Shown piece after piece: positions 44,103 to 52,240 of a stretch of DNA of 64,000 nucleotides. The translations under genes were made by a program, and so were the position numbers. Source of the stretch: Mesohalobacter salilacus (lineage in GTDB: Bacteria; Bacteroidota; Bacteroidia; Flavobacteriales; Flavobacteriaceae); contig RRZV01000092.1 in NCBI GenBank assembly GCA_003931895.1, forward strand, positions 31,210 to 95,209. Reading direction: 5' to 3'. The notes under the pieces are model-generated. The model had not been told where the DNA came from. It was given only the letters and a program-made list of their open reading frames with translations, and did no database searches. Within the stretch, counting starts at the first letter, position 1, and every line of letters begins with the position of its first letter.

Positions 44103-45326
44103 ATGAACCAAATCTTAGACTGTATTATCGTTGGTGGTGGCGCCAGTGGGTTTTTCTTTGCCATAAATTATGCTGAAAACCATCCGGATCACACCCTGGT
44201 CATATTAGAAAAATCTAAGCATGTCCTTCAAAAAGTAAAAATCTCAGGTGGTGGTCGCTGTAACGTCACCCATGCTGAATTTGAACCCAAACCCTTGACC
44301 AACCACTATCCCCGAGGTGAAAAAGAATTGATAGGGCCATTTCATACCTTTATGACGGGTGATATGATGGCCTGGCTAAATGATAGAGGCATCGAGTTAA
44401 AAATAGAAAACGACGGCAGAATATTTCCTGTTACTGACACCTCCCAAACCATCATCGATTGTTTTGTGAATGAAGTTAACAAACATCATATCGAGGTCAA
44501 GACGTCTCAAAATGTCGTGTCATTTGATTTTCAAAACGACATGTGGAATGTCAAAACAAAAGATGACACTTATCACGCCAAACAACTGGTCATTTCCACA
44601 GGAAGTAGCAAAAAGATTTGGGAGGAGTTAGGTCGACTTGGGCATAAGATTATACCACCTGTCCCGTCATTATTTACATTTAACATCGATCATCCTCAAC
44701 TGACTAAACTGCAGGGGTTAAGTTTGGATACTCACATCAATTTGTTTAAAGACGCAACCTGTGCTAAATCACTACTGGAATCTGATGGCGCAACACTCAT
44801 TACCCACTGGGGTTTAAGTGGACATTGTATTTTGAAATTGTCGGCTTGGGGTGCAAAGTTACTTAATGACTTAGAATATAACTTTTTTATTGTTGTGAAC
44901 TGGCTCCAAGGCTTAAGTCTTGACAATGTAGTTGAGCAACTTAAAACTCAAAAAACACAATCCTCTAAAAAAAATATTGGCAATCAAAATTGTTTTAATC
45001 TACCAAAACGCTTTTGGCATTTTATGCTCGATGAATCCCGTGTCGATGTCAATAAAAATTGGGCAGATTTATCCAAACAAGACATTATAGAAATTGCTCA
45101 AAATTTGACTCAGTTTCAATTAGAAGTCAATGGAAAAAGTACCTTTAAAGAAGAATTTGTTACCGCCGGTGGCGTCGATTTAAAGGAAATTGACTTTAAA
45201 ACCTTTAGCAGCAAAAAACAACCACAACTTAAGATTCTCGGAGAAGCTTTAAATATAGATGCCATCACCGGTGGTTTTAATTTCCAAAGTGCATGGACCA
45301 GTGCTTTTGTGGCAGCTAAGGTTTAA
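44103..45326 (+). CDS. HI0933/YhiN-family flavoprotein
   Basis: 407-residue FAD/NAD(P)-binding oxidoreductase. Dinucleotide-binding motif at the N-terminus (DCIIVGGGASGFFFAINYA), second signature ISGGGRCNVTHAE, and C-terminal TAGGVDLKEID with GEALNIDAITGGFNFQSAWTSAFVAA, all standard for the HI0933 family. The substrate is not known. Single gene, with the 8-base tandem repeat right in front. Confidence 0.93.
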   Translation: MNQILDCIIVGGGASGFFFAINYAENHPDHTLVILEKSKHVLQKVKISGGGRCNVTHAEFEPKPLTNHYPRGEKELIGPFHTFMTGDMMAWLNDRGIELKIENDGRIFPVTDTSQTIIDCFVNEVNKHHIEVKTSQNVVSFDFQNDMWNVKTKDDTYHAKQLVISTGSSKKIWEELGRLGHKIIPPVPSLFTFNIDHPQLTKLQGLSLDTHINLFKDATCAKSLLESDGATLITHWGLSGHCILKLSAWGAKLLNDLEYNFFIVVNWLQGLSLDNVVEQLKTQKTQSSKKNIGNQNCFNLPKRFWHFMLDESRVDVNKNWADLSKQDIIEIAQNLTQFQLEVNGKSTFKEEFVTAGGVDLKEIDFKTFSSKKQPQLKILGEALNIDAITGGFNFQSAWTSAFVAAKV

Positions 45327-45383
45327 ATTTGTGAAAATGATTCAAAAAAGATTAAAATAATTACTAAATTGCATCAATATTAA

Positions 45384-45391
45384 TATTTTTG
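45384..45391 (+). promoter_or_regulatory. -7 box of the ParDE-type operon
   Basis: TATTTTTG matches TAnnTTTG and lies six bases before ATG 45398. Transcript could be nearly leaderless. Confidence 0.35.
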
Positions 45392-45397
45392 AATCAT

Positions 45398-45658
45398 ATG
45401 GCAACGATTAGAAAATCAATAACTTTTACAAAACATCAAGAAAACTGGATTAAACTTCAGGTTGAAGAAGGTTTATATACCAACGAAAGTGAGTATATCA
45501 GAGACTTGATTAGAAAGGATCAAAAATCAAATTTAAAGTTTGAAAACCTCAAAAAAGCTATTCAAAAAGGATTAGACAGTGGAGTAAGTCAAAAATCTAT
45601 TTTAGATATTGTGAAAGATATCGACGATAATTTTTTAATAGAAAATGGGAAACTATAA
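45398..45658 (+). CDS. ParD-family antitoxin
   Basis: 86 residues. Ribbon-helix-helix of the CopG/ParD kind: ATIRKSITFTKHQENWIKLQV then NESEYIRDLIRKDQ, with a C-terminal toxin-binding tail. ATG 45398 is preferred over TTG 45389, which lies within the promoter. It overlaps the toxin gene by 14 bases. Confidence 0.9.
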   Translation: MATIRKSITFTKHQENWIKLQVEEGLYTNESEYIRDLIRKDQKSNLKFENLKKAIQKGLDSGVSQKSILDIVKDIDDNFLIENGKL

Positions 45659-45935
45659 GCTTTCATCAAGAGCTACAGTTGACATATCTGACATCTATAT
45701 GTATGGGATTAATAAGTTTGGTGTCAAATTATCAAAGTCTTACGTATTAGAGTTGCATCAAAATTTAAATTTATTAATAAAGCATAAAGAACTTTGGAGG
45801 CCAGCCTTCTACATTAAAAATGGATTGTTTAAATATTCTTACAAGTCACACATTATTTTTTTTGTAGAAGATGAGCATTTTGTATTTATTTCACGAATTT
45901 TGCACAAAACTATGGACTTTAGGTCTCATTTATAA
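45645..45935 (+). CDS. ParE/RelE-family toxin
   Basis: 96 residues with the ParE fold: YKLSSRATVDISDIYMYGINKFG, central LWRPAFYIKNGLFKYSYKSHIIFF, and the C-terminal FVFISRILHKTMDFRSHL. ParE toxins poison DNA gyrase, and RelE relatives cut mRNA in the ribosome; sequence favours ParE. Intact and coupled to its antitoxin. Confidence 0.9.
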   Translation: MGNYKLSSRATVDISDIYMYGINKFGVKLSKSYVLELHQNLNLLIKHKELWRPAFYIKNGLFKYSYKSHIIFFVEDEHFVFISRILHKTMDFRSHL

Positions 45936-46016
45936 CCCATTTTAGAAGTGAAAATAAATTTAAATATTTTAAGACAACATAAACATAAGTCGCTTTATCG
46001 TTCGTATTATTTAAAA

Positions 46017-46024
46017 TATTTTTG
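46017..46024 (+). promoter_or_regulatory. -7 box before the large PLP enzyme
   Basis: TATTTTTG fits TAnnTTTG, 13 bases before ATG 46038. No clear -33 element. Confidence 0.35.
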
Positions 46025-46037
46025 CTAAAAATTTAAA

Positions 46038-47885
46038 ATGCAAACATCTCAGGTTGTCGACTATATTGAAAATGTTTTAAATCATCTTCCACAAGACTGG
46101 ATCAAACTCACAACGCATCGTTTAGATATCTATAACGAAGAACTCGCCAAGACAGAATTTTTGGAGGAGTTTGAAAAACTGTACCAAAAGAATGAGTTCA
46201 GTCAATCGGCTTTAAAAAATCTGCCGACAGCTTACGATTATATTCGTCTTGGACATCCGCTTTCATCTATTTTAGAATGGGCAATTGCCAAAGAAAACAA
46301 TTTAGAGCCAGAGCAAGTCATTGGTTTTTCATCCCAAACCATGGCCATTTTAGCGGTGTTGCGCAAAAATCATTTTGACCATAAAAAAACACAACTACTT
46401 TATACAACTCATTTGCCTGAGGCTTTTGATGAAGCTATTGTCAAAGAAGTTTATGGCTACGATTTTGATTTAAAACACATCGACGACAAAGACGCCATTT
46501 TGAATTTTGACGGCAGTACGGTTTTCATTACTCAAAATTCAGATATCGGTCAGTTGAAATGGCAAAACAATATCGATTTTTACATCAGTATTCATGAGGA
46601 CTTTGGAAGTATTATCCATATCAATGACAAAAATGCTGAATACGTGCCAGATATACAGCATGTCAGACGACGTGAAACTGTAGCAATAACACCAGGCGAT
46701 AGCTTAAAAGCATTACAAACTTTTGTAGGTAAAACAGAAAAAACATCAAAACAAGACTCAGCAGAGGAAAATAAAGTCAAAGTTTTAGAAAATATTAGAA
46801 ATATAACAGATACTAAAGCTAAACCACTTTTAGGGTCTTGCGGATTGTCTGTGCAATATGCCATTATGATGGGTTTGATTCATGAAGCCCAAACCAAACA
46901 TCCTTATAAGGCTATTAAAATTATTGTTCCACCAAACTGTTATGGTGGCACGAATGATCAGGCCAGGCGAGTAGCGGCTTGTTTAAATAATGTCGATATT
47001 ATGGACTTACCTGTAGACGGCGATAATGATATGGTGCAAAGCACAGATTTGGTATTAAACCAAGTCGCTGAAATGGACGCTGTGCCTTTAATCATTGCTG
47101 AAATACCGACCAATCCGAGAGTTGAAGTGCCTGATTTGGAAAAATTGAAAACCGCTTTAATTCAACCCAGAAAAAATCCAAAATGTGACGAAGCCATAGC
47201 GCCCATTTTTATTTTGGATCAGACCTTTTGTCCCAATTATAATTTCTTAGGTGAAAATCAAATTTTGTCCTCGGTAGAGACCATTTCGTATGTCAGTGGA
47301 TCAAAATTTCCAAGCGGTGGAAAGTGTACAGCAGGCTATTTGGTGGCTAACAAAAAAGCAGAATACCTATTAGATAAAATTGAAACCAACCTTAAGCTTT
47401 GTGATAATGAAGCGACTGATTTTCAGATCAGTATTCTCTCTGAGCAATTGCCTTCTATGAAACAAAGAATTGCAGATGCCTACAAAAACACCAGAACATT
47501 TGTTGAATTTATTAAAGAGACTTTACCTTCGGCTAAAATTAATTTTGTGTCAAAAACATTGGCGGAACAAGGATTTACACCATCAGTCTTTTCATTAGAT
47601 TTGCCAACCAAAGGCGAAACACTTGAAGAAAGAGAAACTTACAAAAGAGCTTTAAATCAAAAGCTTATTGATATGATGATCACGCAAATTCCTAATGAAA
47701 GTAAATATTGTGTGAGTTATGGTCAGTTGAAAGGTTGCTACTGGACTATTCCAGCCACATCAACTCAAGGTACAACCAAAGAAGAAGATAAAGATTATAT
47801 CGCCAGAGTTTCCGTTTCACCTGATTTGGATTTAGACAAACACAAGTCCGTGTTTGCTGAATTTGTGGAAAAAGAAATTCATTAA
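46038..47885 (+). CDS. Cys/Met-metabolism-type PLP-dependent enzyme
   Basis: 615 residues. The C-terminal ~370 residues follow the cystathionine-synthase fold type I: AEIPTNPRVEVPDLEKL, the cofactor Asp in FILDQTFCPNYNFLG and the Schiff-base Lys in SYVSGSKFPSGGKCTAGYLV. The N-terminal ~250 residues form an extra domain not found in the classical 400-residue enzymes and without a motif that I recognise. Reaction (gamma-elimination/replacement or other) is undetermined. Stand-alone gene. Confidence 0.82.
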   Translation: MQTSQVVDYIENVLNHLPQDWIKLTTHRLDIYNEELAKTEFLEEFEKLYQKNEFSQSALKNLPTAYDYIRLGHPLSSILEWAIAKENNLEPEQVIGFSSQTMAILAVLRKNHFDHKKTQLLYTTHLPEAFDEAIVKEVYGYDFDLKHIDDKDAILNFDGSTVFITQNSDIGQLKWQNNIDFYISIHEDFGSIIHINDKNAEYVPDIQHVRRRETVAITPGDSLKALQTFVGKTEKTSKQDSAEENKVKVLENIRNITDTKAKPLLGSCGLSVQYAIMMGLIHEAQTKHPYKAIKIIVPPNCYGGTNDQARRVAACLNNVDIMDLPVDGDNDMVQSTDLVLNQVAEMDAVPLIIAEIPTNPRVEVPDLEKLKTALIQPRKNPKCDEAIAPIFILDQTFCPNYNFLGENQILSSVETISYVSGSKFPSGGKCTAGYLVANKKAEYLLDKIETNLKLCDNEATDFQISILSEQLPSMKQRIADAYKNTRTFVEFIKETLPSAKINFVSKTLAEQGFTPSVFSLDLPTKGETLEERETYKRALNQKLIDMMITQIPNESKYCVSYGQLKGCYWTIPATSTQGTTKEEDKDYIARVSVSPDLDLDKHKSVFAEFVEKEIH

Positions 47886-48202
47886 AAAAAATTTGCTGGA
47901 GTTTTTTATATATCAATACTATTACACTTTATCTTATTGTAAAACATAGCTTAACAGAAATCAACTTGAGCTTTCTTACCATAATTTTCAATGTAAATAT
48001 TTTGAGTATTAAATTTTATCACATAGTGTGATTAAAGTTTAGTTTTTGATTTTTGTTTAAAAACTCTGAAAAAATCAAATAAAATCGACAACAATTTAAA
48101 ATTCAAAAAAAATATCAGTAAATTTACTTTAACAAAAATTAAAATTTAAGCCAAAATTTTCGACTATTGAGCATGTTTGTTTCTTAAATACACTAATTCT
48201 AG
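47886..48202. other. AT-rich intergenic stretch
   Basis: 317 bases with no open frame of note, no hairpin with T-run and no tRNA. It likely holds the promoter of the following three-gene unit, but no full TTTG-N19-TAnnTTTG match is visible. Confidence 0.5.
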
Positions 48203-48919
48203 ATGTTAAAAGGAAATACATATAAAAGCCTAAGAGGGGAAAACGTTTTTAGAATTGAAGCTTTAAGTGATGGGGTTTTTGCAATATCTGTAACTTTACT
48301 CATCATGAGTCTTGAGGTCCCAAACTCTTATGAAGAATTAAAATCAATTATGTGGCAGTTTTTACCTTTTTCTGCTACAGTTTCAATAGTATTTTTAATT
48401 TGGTGGCAACAGAGCAACTTCTTTAGGTTTTATGGAATTGCAGATTCTAAAATAAAACTACTTAATCTCATCCTACTGGTTGTTGTCTTGTTTTATGTAT
48501 TCCCACTAAAATTCCTTTTTAGCATCATTTTTTATTCGGTCATTGGATCGGATTTTTTAAGATTATATTCAATCAGTATTGACTACTCTATTTCAAAAAC
48601 CGATTTCCCTGGGCTAATTGCTTTTTTTAGCATTGGTTACGCTTTAGTTTGGTTGATTTTCTTTCTGCTTTACCATCATATCAAACTAAATTCCAAACAA
48701 TTATATCTTAATGAATATCAAAAAATAGTTCTTTTGTCAGACAGAAGGGATGCGTTTTACCAGATGATTATTGGTTTTACGGCCTCGATTGTAGCAGGTT
48801 TAAAATGGATTACATTTAGTCAAATCATTTTCTTAACAATACCCATATGGCTTTTAATCAACTGGTATATTACCTCAAGAAAAAAAGCAAGATATAAAAA
48901 AACTTTAAATGAGAACTAA
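48203..48919 (+). CDS. TMEM175-type (DUF1211) membrane protein
   Basis: 238 residues, six transmembrane helices. The TMEM175 signature in helix 1 reads RIEALSDGVFAISVTLLIMSLEVP, and the family forms K+-selective channels in bacteria. The usual FSDGVFAI begins with Leu here. It overlaps the next gene, a CPBP protease, by 11 bases, which suggests a joint function. Confidence 0.87.
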   Translation: MLKGNTYKSLRGENVFRIEALSDGVFAISVTLLIMSLEVPNSYEELKSIMWQFLPFSATVSIVFLIWWQQSNFFRFYGIADSKIKLLNLILLVVVLFYVFPLKFLFSIIFYSVIGSDFLRLYSISIDYSISKTDFPGLIAFFSIGYALVWLIFFLLYHHIKLNSKQLYLNEYQKIVLLSDRRDAFYQMIIGFTASIVAGLKWITFSQIIFLTIPIWLLINWYITSRKKARYKKTLNEN

Positions 48920-49637
48920 AATTTTTTATCTCTTAATTGTCATTTTAGTCTTAGTATTCGCACCAAGACTTGGAACTTTAGTGGCTGACAATCTAAGTAG
49001 TTTTTTTATAAGTATAGATCCTGATCAGAGATTTATGTGGGGAATTATTCACCATATTGTACAGGCTATTATACCTATATTAGTTGTTTTAATATGGAAA
49101 AAAGAAATATTTAAAAAATGGGGGTTATCATGGGGAGATTATAAAGTTGGGTGGCAATGGGTGTTTTGGTTCAGCCTTGTTTGGATTGTGGTATATACAG
49201 GCTTAACAGTATATAATATAACTTTTAGTATAAACCCAGAAGTATACTATGATGTTACTAATTTCAGAAACCTCTCTGGAGAACTTCTGTTTAGAGGGGC
49301 AATTGTTGGTCCATCAGAAGAGATACTATTTAGAGCCTTCCCTATTAGTGTTTTAGTATTTGCCAGCTTTAATAATAAGTATAATATTTTCAATCAGGAA
49401 ATCAATCAAGCAGGCATAATTTCAGCTGTATTTTTTGCCTTAGCACATATTAGAGTTAATATTACAACATTTGAAATTTATCATTTTAATATTATCCAAA
49501 TTATTACCGCAGTTGGTTTTGGCTTGATGTATGCTATTATTTTTCAAAAAACTAAGAGTATTTTTTATCCAATGTTTATACATTCCATTTCTGACTTCAT
49601 TCCTGTATTAAGTTTATTTGTTACAAAATTACTATGA
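48909..49637 (+). CDS. CPBP-family intramembrane metalloprotease
   Basis: 242 residues, about seven helices. CPBP (Abi/CAAX protease) motifs are complete: EEILFRAF (EExxxR) near residues 138-145, FFALAH (FxxxH) and the last HSISD. Bacterial members serve in bacteriocin immunity, prenyl-protein-like processing or phage resistance; which one applies here is open. Overlaps both neighbours (11 and 4 bases). Confidence 0.88.
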   Translation: MRTKIFYLLIVILVLVFAPRLGTLVADNLSSFFISIDPDQRFMWGIIHHIVQAIIPILVVLIWKKEIFKKWGLSWGDYKVGWQWVFWFSLVWIVVYTGLTVYNITFSINPEVYYDVTNFRNLSGELLFRGAIVGPSEEILFRAFPISVLVFASFNNKYNIFNQEINQAGIISAVFFALAHIRVNITTFEIYHFNIIQIITAVGFGLMYAIIFQKTKSIFYPMFIHSISDFIPVLSLFVTKLL

Positions 49638-50311
49638 AACTTACGACAATGAGAATTGGAATATGTATTTTGAAGATGTTTTTCAGAAACAATAATAACA
49701 AGTTCAGAAGGGTAATATTAAATAAAGATAGCTTAAAAATTATACTGGTTTTTATATTGTTTTACGTTTTAAAAACCCAATTTCAAAATTTAGTCATTTT
49801 TACACTTGACCACTTATTTTTTGAAGGTATTGTCTCTGATATTTACACCTATAATTATGCAGGTAAATTAAGTGGTTGCTTAGAAGTTGCAAAGGCTCAG
49901 GAACTACTTGGAAATAAGGCGAATTTGTTTTACAGTATGACTGTAGCCATTTTTTTCTCTTTTTCTTTATTGGCGTATGTGTTATTAATAACTCGCATCA
50001 AAAAAATATTAAAATTTGACTTATTATGTTGGATGCTTTTGTCTGTTTTTTCATTTAATCTTTTTGACGCGTTACAGTTTGTGATATTTAATTTCCCTGA
50101 TATGCATGATTATATTTTTAGAAATCAAAAATTACTTCTACTTTTTACGCAATATAGTATAACAGTAGTTTTAGCAATTTTCCTTTTTATAAAATATATG
50201 AATTTGAAAGTTAAATTAAAAGTTTTACTTTTAGGGATACCATCTGTTTATATGGGACTAGTTATTTGGGCTTATATTGGTCGACTTATAATGCCTATCA
50301 ATCATTTATAA
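49634..50311 (+). CDS. Unknown membrane protein of the TMEM175-CPBP unit
   Basis: 225 residues, with five or so hydrophobic segments (near 34-55, 98-120, 127-150, 160-183, 195-215) and a basic N-terminus (FFRNNNNKFRR). I do not recognise the family. The ATGA overlap with the CPBP gene argues for a three-gene operon. A substrate of the protease or a channel partner are possibilities. Confidence 0.6.
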   Translation: MKLTTMRIGICILKMFFRNNNNKFRRVILNKDSLKIILVFILFYVLKTQFQNLVIFTLDHLFFEGIVSDIYTYNYAGKLSGCLEVAKAQELLGNKANLFYSMTVAIFFSFSLLAYVLLITRIKKILKFDLLCWMLLSVFSFNLFDALQFVIFNFPDMHDYIFRNQKLLLLFTQYSITVVLAIFLFIKYMNLKVKLKVLLLGIPSVYMGLVIWAYIGRLIMPINHL

Positions 50312-50427
50312 AAATTAAAAAAAATAGCAAATAACACACTCCTCGTCAACAAGCTTCAGGCTAATTTAGGACAATTTACGGTTAGACGATTACTTTCTTT
50401 CCGAGGCAAGCTCCAGGCTGTTTTTTT
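50312..50427. repeat. Short direct repeat before the pirin remnant
   Basis: The stretch CAAGCTTCAGGCT (50349-50361) recurs as CAAGCTCCAGGCT (50407-50419) with one change. The region shows no gene and probably marks the break where the pirin gene lost its 5' part. Confidence 0.4.
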
Positions 50428-50430
50428 ACC

Positions 50431-50637
50431 TTTATAGATTATATGGAACCTGCAAAAATTGGCAATGGTCAATCCCTTGATGTGGATCAGTTTCCTCATA
50501 TCGTTTTAAGTACGCTCACTTATTTGTTTAAAGGTGAAATTGAAAATCGTGACAGCATGAGCAGCGTAAAAATCATATCGCCAGGCGATGTCGGCTTTAT
50601 GACGGCTGGACATGGGGTAACCCAATTTAGAATATAA
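50431..50637 (+). pseudogene. Pirin-like remnant
   Basis: About 69 codons equal to the middle of a pirin cupin domain: FIDYMEPAKIGNGQ, HIVLSTLTYLFKGEIENRDS and ISPGDVGFMTAGHGVTQ, then a stop. Similarity begins before the ATG at 50443 and the remaining ~200 residues of a pirin are missing on both sides. HPH-like metal ligands are partly lost (only FPHI remains). A decayed gene. Confidence 0.78.
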
Positions 50638-50666
50638 GTTGTGGAAGTTAATGAGGGCTTTTGTGT

Positions 50667-51566
50667 TTATAGAGCTACGGAAAATTCTTTAGGTACTTTA
50701 TCTCTGTGCTTCCAGCGCTTATGGGTCCATAAATAGAATTCGGGAGCATTTCGAATTTGGTCTTCCACTTTTTTAAAAAACAAATCTGTGATAGCATAAT
50801 CATTAAATTGATTTGGTTGCTCTGCAAGAGTTTCAAAAGTAGTTTCGTAATATCCGCGTTTAATGCGATTGACTTTAAAAAAGACGACCGCCATATCAAG
50901 TTTTTTAGCCAAATATTCAGCTCCTGTATGCATAGGGACATTGATACCCATAAATGTATTCCAATGTAGGGCTTTCCAGGGTTTAGGCGATTGGTCTGAA
51001 ACAAAACCACTAATACTCAATTCGTTATTTGCCTGAGATTTTGATAAAACATCAACAGTTTCTTTGTTTGTAATTAAATGCGTGTCGTATTTGGCTCTGA
51101 TTCGTCTTACGAGTCTATCAAAATATTTGTTGCCAATTTTTTTGTAAACCGCATATCCTTTGTGATTGACATAGCGCTGAAGGATAAAAATCCATTCCCA
51201 ACTTCCATAGTGTGCACACATCAAAACAATGCTTTTTTGCTTTTGTTCTAAGTCTAAAATAAGTTCGATATTGGTAAATTTATACCGCGCTTTGATGTCC
51301 TTTTCTTTAATGGTCAATGACTTTAAAGATTCCATAATCATATCGCATAAATGATGATAAAATTTTGAAGTTATAGTTGAAATTTCTTTTTTTGATTTTT
51401 CAGGAAAAACCAATTCTAAATTAGATTGTACAACTTTTCTTCTGTAGCCAAAAACTTTGAAAATCAATAGATAGAGCAAGTCAGAAAATAAATAAAGTAA
51501 CTTAAAAGGGAGTTTAGATATCAGCCAAATAGCCGGGTAAATTAAAATGTAGAGTATAAATTGCAT
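50667..51566 (-). CDS. LpxL/HtrB-type acyltransferase
   Basis: 299 residues with one N-terminal membrane anchor (FILYILIYPAIWLISKLPF). Catalytic H-x4-E is in MCAHYGSWEWIF, and the family block GFVSDQSPKPWKALHWNTFMGINVPMHTGAEYLA follows. These enzymes add secondary acyl chains to lipid A. Fits with the lipid A decoration genes at 21.9-25.8 kb only by theme. Stand-alone, leftward. Confidence 0.9.
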   Translation of the reverse strand: MQFILYILIYPAIWLISKLPFKLLYLFSDLLYLLIFKVFGYRRKVVQSNLELVFPEKSKKEISTITSKFYHHLCDMIMESLKSLTIKEKDIKARYKFTNIELILDLEQKQKSIVLMCAHYGSWEWIFILQRYVNHKGYAVYKKIGNKYFDRLVRRIRAKYDTHLITNKETVDVLSKSQANNELSISGFVSDQSPKPWKALHWNTFMGINVPMHTGAEYLAKKLDMAVVFFKVNRIKRGYYETTFETLAEQPNQFNDYAITDLFFKKVEDQIRNAPEFYLWTHKRWKHRDKVPKEFSVAL

Positions 51567-51676
51567 AGCTTGTTATAAATCCTTATTGACTTACAACAAG
51601 TTTAAAGGTTGCCAAATATAGGCTTTAATTGACGAAGAGTCTAAGTTTTAAAGTTTGGATTTATAAAAAAAAAATT

Positions 51677-52063
51677 CTAAGTCTCTAAAATCCGATTGAC
51701 AGCACCAGGCACAATAGCTGAATGCGAAGCGTGATAGGCAACTTGACCTTTATGCAGGATAATCATTTGTGGCGACTGATGTAAAACGCCAAATTTTTCA
51801 GCAATGGCATTAGAAATATCACGGTGAGCTAACAAATCTAAGTAGAGGAGTAGCACGGCATCTTCATCAAAATCAGCATTGTTTTGAAATTGATTTAATA
51901 CCATTCTGCTAATACCACAGCTTGTAGAGTGTTTAAAAATAACGACGGGTTTCTCTTTAGAAATAGCTAAAGCATTATCCAATTGCTTGACATCTTCTAA
52001 GACTTTCCAATCTAAAGATTTTTGTTCTTGTTTTGATCCAAATAGCGTATTGAGAAATCCCAT
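51677..52063 (-). CDS. ytxJ: YtxJ-like thiol protein (monothiol bacilliredoxin type)
   Basis: 128 residues with a thioredoxin fold. The active site is a single Cys in KHSTSCGISRMVL. YtxJ family proteins are linked to bacillithiol redox control, and many Bacteroidota make bacillithiol. ATG 52063 (MGFLNTLFGSK) is chosen over 52120 because the 19 residues in front are unlike the family. Starts divergent to clpB. Confidence 0.85.
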   Translation of the reverse strand: MGFLNTLFGSKQEQKSLDWKVLEDVKQLDNALAISKEKPVVIFKHSTSCGISRMVLNQFQNNADFDEDAVLLLYLDLLAHRDISNAIAEKFGVLHQSPQMIILHKGQVAYHASHSAIVPGAVNRILET

Positions 52064-52240
52064 AATAATTTTAATTTTATAGAGTCGTAATGATTCTGAA
52101 TTGCTTTCAAAAATAAGCATTCAACATCAATTAAAATAGGACAAAATGGCTTAAAAAATTCAAAAATAAATGCCAAAATGACAATTCTTATAAAGGGTAT
52201 ATTTTTTGACTTTAATTAAATGTATTAAAAATCTAAAAAA

